A DNA stretch of 64,000 nt, from contig NZ_VFPE01000006.1 in assembly GCF_006783905.1 (NCBI RefSeq), positions 62,001-126,000 on the forward strand, in the 5' to 3' direction. Source of the stretch: Microbacterium kyungheense. GTDB lineage: Bacteria; Actinomycetota; Actinomycetes; Actinomycetales; Microbacteriaceae. Numbering within the stretch: position 1 is the stretch's first letter; each line of letters starts with the position of its first letter. Below are positions 60,306 to 64,000 of the stretch, in pieces. A model generated the notes under the pieces. It worked only from the letters and a program-made list of their open reading frames with translations, made no database searches and was not told the origin of the DNA. A program made the translations under genes and the position numbers.

Positions 60306-61169
60306 CTAGGCGGCCGCCCGCGTGACGCGGCCGCGCCGGGCGCCGACGAGGCGGCACACGACATAGATCGCGAACGAGATCGTCGTGATGTACGGGCTCA
60401 CCGGGAGGGTGCCCATGATGGCGAGGAGGATGCCGCCGACCGCCGACACGAAGCCGAACAGGGCCGACAGCAACGGGACCGACAGCGGCCCCGAGGCGAC
60501 GCGCATCGCCGCGGCGGCGGGCGTCACCAGGAGCGCCATGACGAGCAGGGCTCCGATGATGTGGACCGCAACGGCGACGATGAGCCCCAGCAGCAGCATG
60601 AACAGGAGCGACACCGCCGTGGTGGGCACCCCGCGCGCGGCCGCCGACTGCGGGTCGAGCGAGTCGAACCGCAGCGGTCGCCAGATGAGCAGGAGCCCCA
60701 GCAGCACGACGGCGCTGATCGCGATGAGCCAGCCCAGCTGCCCCGTCTGCACCGACACGATCTGGCCGGTCAGCAGGCTGAACCGGTTGGCGCTCCGGCC
60801 GTCGTAGAGCGACAGGAACAGGATGCCCAGGCCCAGCCCGAACGGCATCAGCACGCCGATGATCGAGTTGCGATCGCGCGCCTTGGCGCCGAGCAGCCCG
60901 ATGATCGCGGCGGCGAGGATCGAGCCGACGATCGAGCCGGTGACGACGTCGACGCCGATGAGGAGCGCGGCCGCGGCGCCCGCGAACGAGAGCTCGCTGA
61001 TGCCGTGCACGGCGAACGCCATGTCGCGCTGCATGACGAAGACGCCGACGAGCCCGCCGACGAGCCCCAGCACCGCACCGGCCCACACCGAGTTCGACAC
61101 GAGCGCCAGGATCTCGCCGTAGTACGGCAGTCCGCCGAACATGGCGTCGGCGATGTCGTTCCAGTTCAC
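60306..61169 (-). CDS. Zinc/manganese ABC transporter permease
   Basis: A 287-residue ABC-3 family permease with eight to nine helices: GLVGGLVGVFVMQRDMAFAV, HGISELSFAGAAAALLIG, NSIIGVLMPFGLGLGILFLS, SLDPQSAAARGVPTTAVSLL and GALLVMALLVTPAAAAMRVA. It forms the membrane channel of the ZnuA-C importer. GTG at 61169 has GAGGTGAT upstream and lies 13 bases after the ATPase stop. Confidence 0.93.
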   Translation of the reverse strand: MNWNDIADAMFGGLPYYGEILALVSNSVWAGAVLGLVGGLVGVFVMQRDMAFAVHGISELSFAGAAAALLIGVDVVTGSIVGSILAAAIIGLLGAKARDRNSIIGVLMPFGLGLGILFLSLYDGRSANRFSLLTGQIVSVQTGQLGWLIAISAVVLLGLLLIWRPLRFDSLDPQSAAARGVPTTAVSLLFMLLLGLIVAVAVHIIGALLVMALLVTPAAAAMRVASGPLSVPLLSALFGFVSAVGGILLAIMGTLPVSPYITTISFAIYVVCRLVGARRGRVTRAAA

Positions 61170-61182
61170 GAGATCACCTCGT

Positions 61183-62019
61183 TCACGCGTGCGCCTCGCC
61201 CTCGTGATGGTGATGGGATGCCTCGGCGTCCGGTGCGCCGACCACCACGAGCCGGTCGCCCGCGCGCAGCACGAACACGTGCGCGCCGTACAGAGCGGTG
61301 AGGACGTCCGAGCGCAGCACCTCTTGGGGCGTGCCCAGCGTGAAGCGCCCGTTCGCGATGTACAGGATGCGGTCGACCTTGCCGAGGAGCGGATTGATGT
61401 CGTGCGTGACGAGGAGCACGGCCGCCCCGCGCTCGCGCCGATGGCGGTCGATGAGACCGATGACGGCCTGCTGGTTGGCGAGATCGAGGCTCGTCAGCGG
61501 CTCGTCGCACAGCAGCAGCGGCGGATCGTCGGCCAGGGCCTGCCCGGCGCGCAGTCGCTGCTGCTCTCCGCCCGACAGCTCGCCGACCGGCCGCTCGGCG
61601 AAGCCCTGTGCGCCGACCGCCTCGATGAGCGCGTCGACGCGGGCGCGGTCACCGCGTCGCGGGAGCGGCAGGCCGAAGCGGTGGCCGTCGACGCCGAGCG
61701 TCACGAGGTCGCGGCCGCGCAGCGAGGTGTCGCGCGGCAGCGGCCGGGCCTGCGGGATGTAGCCGATGCGCCGGTTGCCGCGGTGCGCGACCGGGGCGCC
61801 GCCCACCTCGATGCTGCCGCGCGAGAGCGGCTCCAGACCGAGGATGGCGCGCAGCAGCGTGGTCTTGCCCGATCCGCTCGGGCCCAGCACGGCCACGAGC
61901 TCGCCGGCGTGGACGTCGAGGTCGAGTCCGGACCACAGTTCGCGCGGGCCGCGCTGCAGGGCGGCATCCCGGATGCTCAGGATGACCGGGCGCTCCGAGC
62001 CGCGTGCGCCGGGCGTCAC
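61183..62019 (-). CDS. Zinc/manganese ABC transporter ATP-binding protein
   Basis: A 278-residue ABC ATPase: Walker A LGPSGSGKTTLLRAI, Q-loop IGYIPQARPLP, signature LSGGEQQRLRAGQAL, Walker B LLLCDEPLTSLD and the switch His in VTHDINPLL. It ends in a His-rich tail (SHHHHEGEAHA), as in zinc-type members. GTG at 62019 overlaps the binding-protein stop as GTGA. Confidence 0.94.
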   Translation of the reverse strand: MTPGARGSERPVILSIRDAALQRGPRELWSGLDLDVHAGELVAVLGPSGSGKTTLLRAILGLEPLSRGSIEVGGAPVAHRGNRRIGYIPQARPLPRDTSLRGRDLVTLGVDGHRFGLPLPRRGDRARVDALIEAVGAQGFAERPVGELSGGEQQRLRAGQALADDPPLLLCDEPLTSLDLANQQAVIGLIDRHRRERGAAVLLVTHDINPLLGKVDRILYIANGRFTLGTPQEVLRSDVLTALYGAHVFVLRAGDRLVVVGAPDAEASHHHHEGEAHA

Positions 62020-63011
62020 GCCTGCAGCGCCGAGCTGATCGCCTCGATGTTCGCCTGCATCCACGAGATGTAAGTCTCCCCCTCGGGGAGCGTTTCAGAA
62101 AACGCTATCACCGGGATGCCGAGCCCGTCGGCCTCGTCGACGACCGCTTGCGTCTCGGCGCCGCCGGTCTGCTCGTTGATGATCACGAGGCTCACGCCGC
62201 CGCCGCGGATCAGCTGCTGCGACTCCAGCAGGGTCGCCGGCGGCACGTCCTGTCCCTCTTCGACCGCTTCGCTGAACGCTTCCGGCGTCGCGTTGACGAG
62301 CCCCGCCGCCTCGATGAGGTAGACCGGGACCGGCTCGGTGACGAACACCTGCTCGCCCTCGTGCGCGGCGGCGATCTCCGCGAGCGAGGCCTCCAGGCCG
62401 CCGATCTCTCCCGCGAACGCCTCGGCGTTGGCGGTGAACGTGTCGGCGTCGTCGGGGCTCAGCGCGGCGAGCTCTTCCGCGATCGCCTCGGCGACGTGCG
62501 CGACGGTGTGGGGGTCGTACCAGACGTGCTCGTTGAACCCCTCGACGTGGTCGTGGTCATGATCGTGCTCGTCGTCATGGGCCGCTTCGGTCGCGCCGCC
62601 CTCCTCGTCGCTCTCGTCGTGCGCCTCTCCCGTGGCGTCCTCCCACGCGTGCGAGTGCTCGACCGCGGTGACGACGGGGGCCTCGGTGCCGCTGGATTCG
62701 ATCAGCGCATCGAGGAATGCGTCGTAGCCGCCGCCGTTCTCGATCAGCAGGTCGGCCTTCGACACGGCCAGCTGGTCGCGCGCGCTGGGCTCGAACGAGT
62801 GCGGGTCCTGCGAGGCGTTCGTCACGATCGAGGTGACGTCGACGAGGTCGCCGCCGACCTCTGAGGCGATCTGACCGTAGACGTTCGTCGACGCCACGAC
62901 GCGGATCCGCCCGTCGTCGGCCGCGGGCGCCGCGCTGGCGCACCCGGCCAGGACGAGGGTGGATGCCGCAGCCAGGGCGAGCAGGGTCGTCGCGTGTCGC
63001 TTCGAGGTCAT
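62016..63011 (-). CDS. znuA: Zinc-binding lipoprotein of ABC importer
   Basis: A 331-residue cluster A-I solute-binding protein with lipobox STLVLAGCAS. VVASTNVYGQIASEVGGD starts the fold, followed by DPHSFEPSARD, a long acidic His-rich loop (about 120-155, HDDEHDHDHDHVEGF), and HVWYDPHTVAHVAEAI with metal ligands. The loop marks zinc specificity. ATG at 63011 follows TAGGGT by six bases, so the operon message is leaderless, and a 17-bp palindrome lies about 19 bases upstream. Confidence 0.94.
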   Translation of the reverse strand: MTSKRHATTLLALAAASTLVLAGCASAAPAADDGRIRVVASTNVYGQIASEVGGDLVDVTSIVTNASQDPHSFEPSARDQLAVSKADLLIENGGGYDAFLDALIESSGTEAPVVTAVEHSHAWEDATGEAHDESDEEGGATEAAHDDEHDHDHDHVEGFNEHVWYDPHTVAHVAEAIAEELAALSPDDADTFTANAEAFAGEIGGLEASLAEIAAAHEGEQVFVTEPVPVYLIEAAGLVNATPEAFSEAVEEGQDVPPATLLESQQLIRGGGVSLVIINEQTGGAETQAVVDEADGLGIPVIAFSETLPEGETYISWMQANIEAISSALQA

Positions 63012-63029
63012 ACATCGACCCTAAAGCTA

Positions 63030-63046
63030 TTGAGAATCATTCTCAA
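63030..63046. promoter_or_regulatory. Zur box
   Basis: TTGAGAATCATTCTCAA is a perfect 8-1-8 palindrome of the Fur/Zur type, centred between znuA (start 63011) and the divergent membrane-protein gene (start 63079). It overlaps the -35 region of znuA. The Fur-family protein encoded four genes into the operon is the expected ligand. Confidence 0.88.
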
Positions 63047-63078
63047 ATCGGTCAGACCCCGACTGCTAGGGTCGGGCC

Positions 63079-63723
63079 GTGCGTCTGAAGGCCGTCCGCG
63101 GATCCCTGCTCCTGGCGCTGCCGTTCCAGGTGGGCTCGATCGTGCTGGCGGTCGTGCTCGCGGCGGCAGGCCTGCAGGTCGAGGTGCTGCTGACGGTGCT
63201 GCTCGCACTGTCGATGTGGGCGCCGGCGGCGGCGGAGCTGCTGTTCCGCACGACACTCCCGCGGGCGCTGCAGCTGCACTATCTGATCTTCCTCGTCGCG
63301 GGGCCCTTCCTGGGCAGCGCGCTGCACGTGTACTGGGTGATCGCGGACTGGGACACCCTCATCCACTTCGACTCGGGCGTCCTACTCGCCTGGCTCGGCA
63401 TGCTGTGGCTGCGGCGCGTCGAGGAGCAGCTCGAGGTCGCGCTGCCGACCTGGTTCGGGCTGCTCGTCATCCAGCTGACGCCGATGGCCTTCGCCGCGGC
63501 ATGGGAGATCTGCGAGTTCGCGAGCGACCACATCCTCGGCACGAAGGCCCAGCTGGACAGCCTCGTCGACACGATGGGCGACATCATGGCGGGCAGTCTC
63601 GGCGGCTTGTTCGCCATCGCCCTGCTGCTCGTCCTGCGGCGTCCGCGCACGGTGGCGCCGGCATCCCTTCTTCGCGCCACCCGCCGCACGGCCGAGGCGG
63701 ACGAAGCCCCGACCGCGCGCTGA
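63079..63723 (+). CDS. DUF2238/YjdF-like membrane protein
   Basis: A 214-residue protein with five to six membrane helices. It carries conserved polar motifs of the YjdF/DUF2238 group: DWDTLIHFDSGVLLAW, FAAAWEICEFASDHILG and SLVDTMGDIMAGSLGG. The arrangement of Asp, His and Glu inside helices suggests metal or proton binding. GTG at 63079 follows TAGGGT by six bases (leaderless). It shares the Zur box with znuA, so zinc-dependent expression is plausible. Confidence 0.82.
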   Translation: MRLKAVRGSLLLALPFQVGSIVLAVVLAAAGLQVEVLLTVLLALSMWAPAAAELLFRTTLPRALQLHYLIFLVAGPFLGSALHVYWVIADWDTLIHFDSGVLLAWLGMLWLRRVEEQLEVALPTWFGLLVIQLTPMAFAAAWEICEFASDHILGTKAQLDSLVDTMGDIMAGSLGGLFAIALLLVLRRPRTVAPASLLRATRRTAEADEAPTAR

Positions 63724-63730
63724 GCGGGTG

Positions 63731-64000
63731 TCAGTCCAGCAGCAGCGCGGGCTCTTCGAGGATCGACGCGACGTCGGCGATGAACCGCGACATGCCGTCG
63801 CCGTCGATCACGCGGTGGTCGAACGAGCCCGCGACCGTGGTCACGAACCGCGGACGCACCTCCCCGTCGACGACCCACGGCTTCTGCCGGATCGTTCCGA
63901 GCGCGACGATGCCCGACTCGCCGGGGTTGATGATCGGCGTGCCGGCGTCCATCCCGAACACGCCGATGTTCGTGATCGTGATGGTGCCGCCCTGCTGGTC
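63731..64000 (-). CDS. 2-oxoacid dehydrogenase E2 acyltransferase, C-terminal part
   Basis: The gene runs in from beyond the right edge; 89 codons to the stop are visible, beginning [33 protein letters not shown] and [18 protein letters not shown] are the end of the CoA-dependent acyltransferase domain, with the catalytic His and Asp in HRVIDG. It is the E2 subunit of a pyruvate, 2-oxoglutarate or branched-chain oxoacid complex; the lipoyl domains lie outside. It is convergent with the DUF2238-like gene. Confidence 0.93.
   Translation of the reverse strand, partial: DQQGGTITITNIGVFGMDAGTPIINPGESGIVALGTIRQKPWVVDGEVRPRFVTTVAGSFDHRVIDGDGMSRFIADVASILEEPALLLD

Noticed and set aside
1..64000. CRISPR arrays, prophage, integrases or insertion sequences
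   Set aside because: No regularly spaced repeats, transposase, integrase or att-like duplication beside the tRNA was seen.

Overview
The window is high-GC (about 70 percent by eye), densely coded actinobacterial DNA. Codon use, leaderless starts, a fused CopD-CtaG protein, a bifunctional dCTP deaminase/dUTPase, an SCO7613-like giant membrane protein and abundant GGATGCC/GGCATCC heptamers together suggest the family Microbacteriaceae, most likely Microbacterium. I see no phage, integrase, insertion sequence or CRISPR array; it reads as a chromosomal segment.

Layout. 1-15.4 kb is mixed housekeeping and accessory genes: the end of a thioredoxin-reductase-like flavoprotein, a PadR regulator with a palindromic operator, a large secreted phosphoesterase with three internal repeats, a fructosamine-kinase-like protein, dcd, tRNA-Gly(CCC), an acyltransferase fused to a second domain, a DeoR regulator divergent from a small nucleotide-related gene, and a PfkB kinase with a LacI-type operator. 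15.4-33.2 kb is a uronate catabolic island. One twelve-gene minus-strand run encodes a DUF2264 protein, a sugar ABC importer without its ATPase, a DUF624 protein, a GH88 unsaturated glucuronyl hydrolase, a FAH-family hydrolase, KduD, KduI, KdgK, KDPG aldolase and a GH35 beta-galactosidase. Divergent from it are a heparinase II/III-like lyase and a DeoR/LacI chimeric regulator. Both arms fire from promoters that appear to share one palindromic -35 box. The logic is to import oligosaccharides, cleave them in the cytoplasm, release the unsaturated uronate and convert it to pyruvate plus glyceraldehyde 3-phosphate.

33.4-43.3 kb holds an EamA transporter, a serine-hydrolase lipoprotein with degenerate catalytic motifs, heme oxygenase with a candidate iron box, a PIF1-like helicase, two 5'-truncated genes joined head to head (a deletion scar), CopD-CtaG and HU. 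43.6-54.6 kb holds a secreted beta-helix protein, a TetR regulator with its operator and a target alpha/beta hydrolase, an esterase, the zinc-independent ribosomal operon rpmB-rpmG-rpsN and the 1694-residue membrane protein.

54.7-63.7 kb ends with a DsbA-fold protein lacking its CXXC, an alkyladenine glycosylase and a zinc operon (ZnuA, ZnuC, ZnuB, a Fur-family regulator, a YraQ-type permease and a TIGR03943 protein) behind a perfect 17-bp Zur-type palindrome. The window closes in the 3' end of a 2-oxoacid dehydrogenase E2 gene. Spread through the window are (i) the over-represented GGATGCC heptamer, also found as inverted pairs in terminators, and (ii) long imperfect hairpins with different arms but similar loops, two of them inside reading frames.
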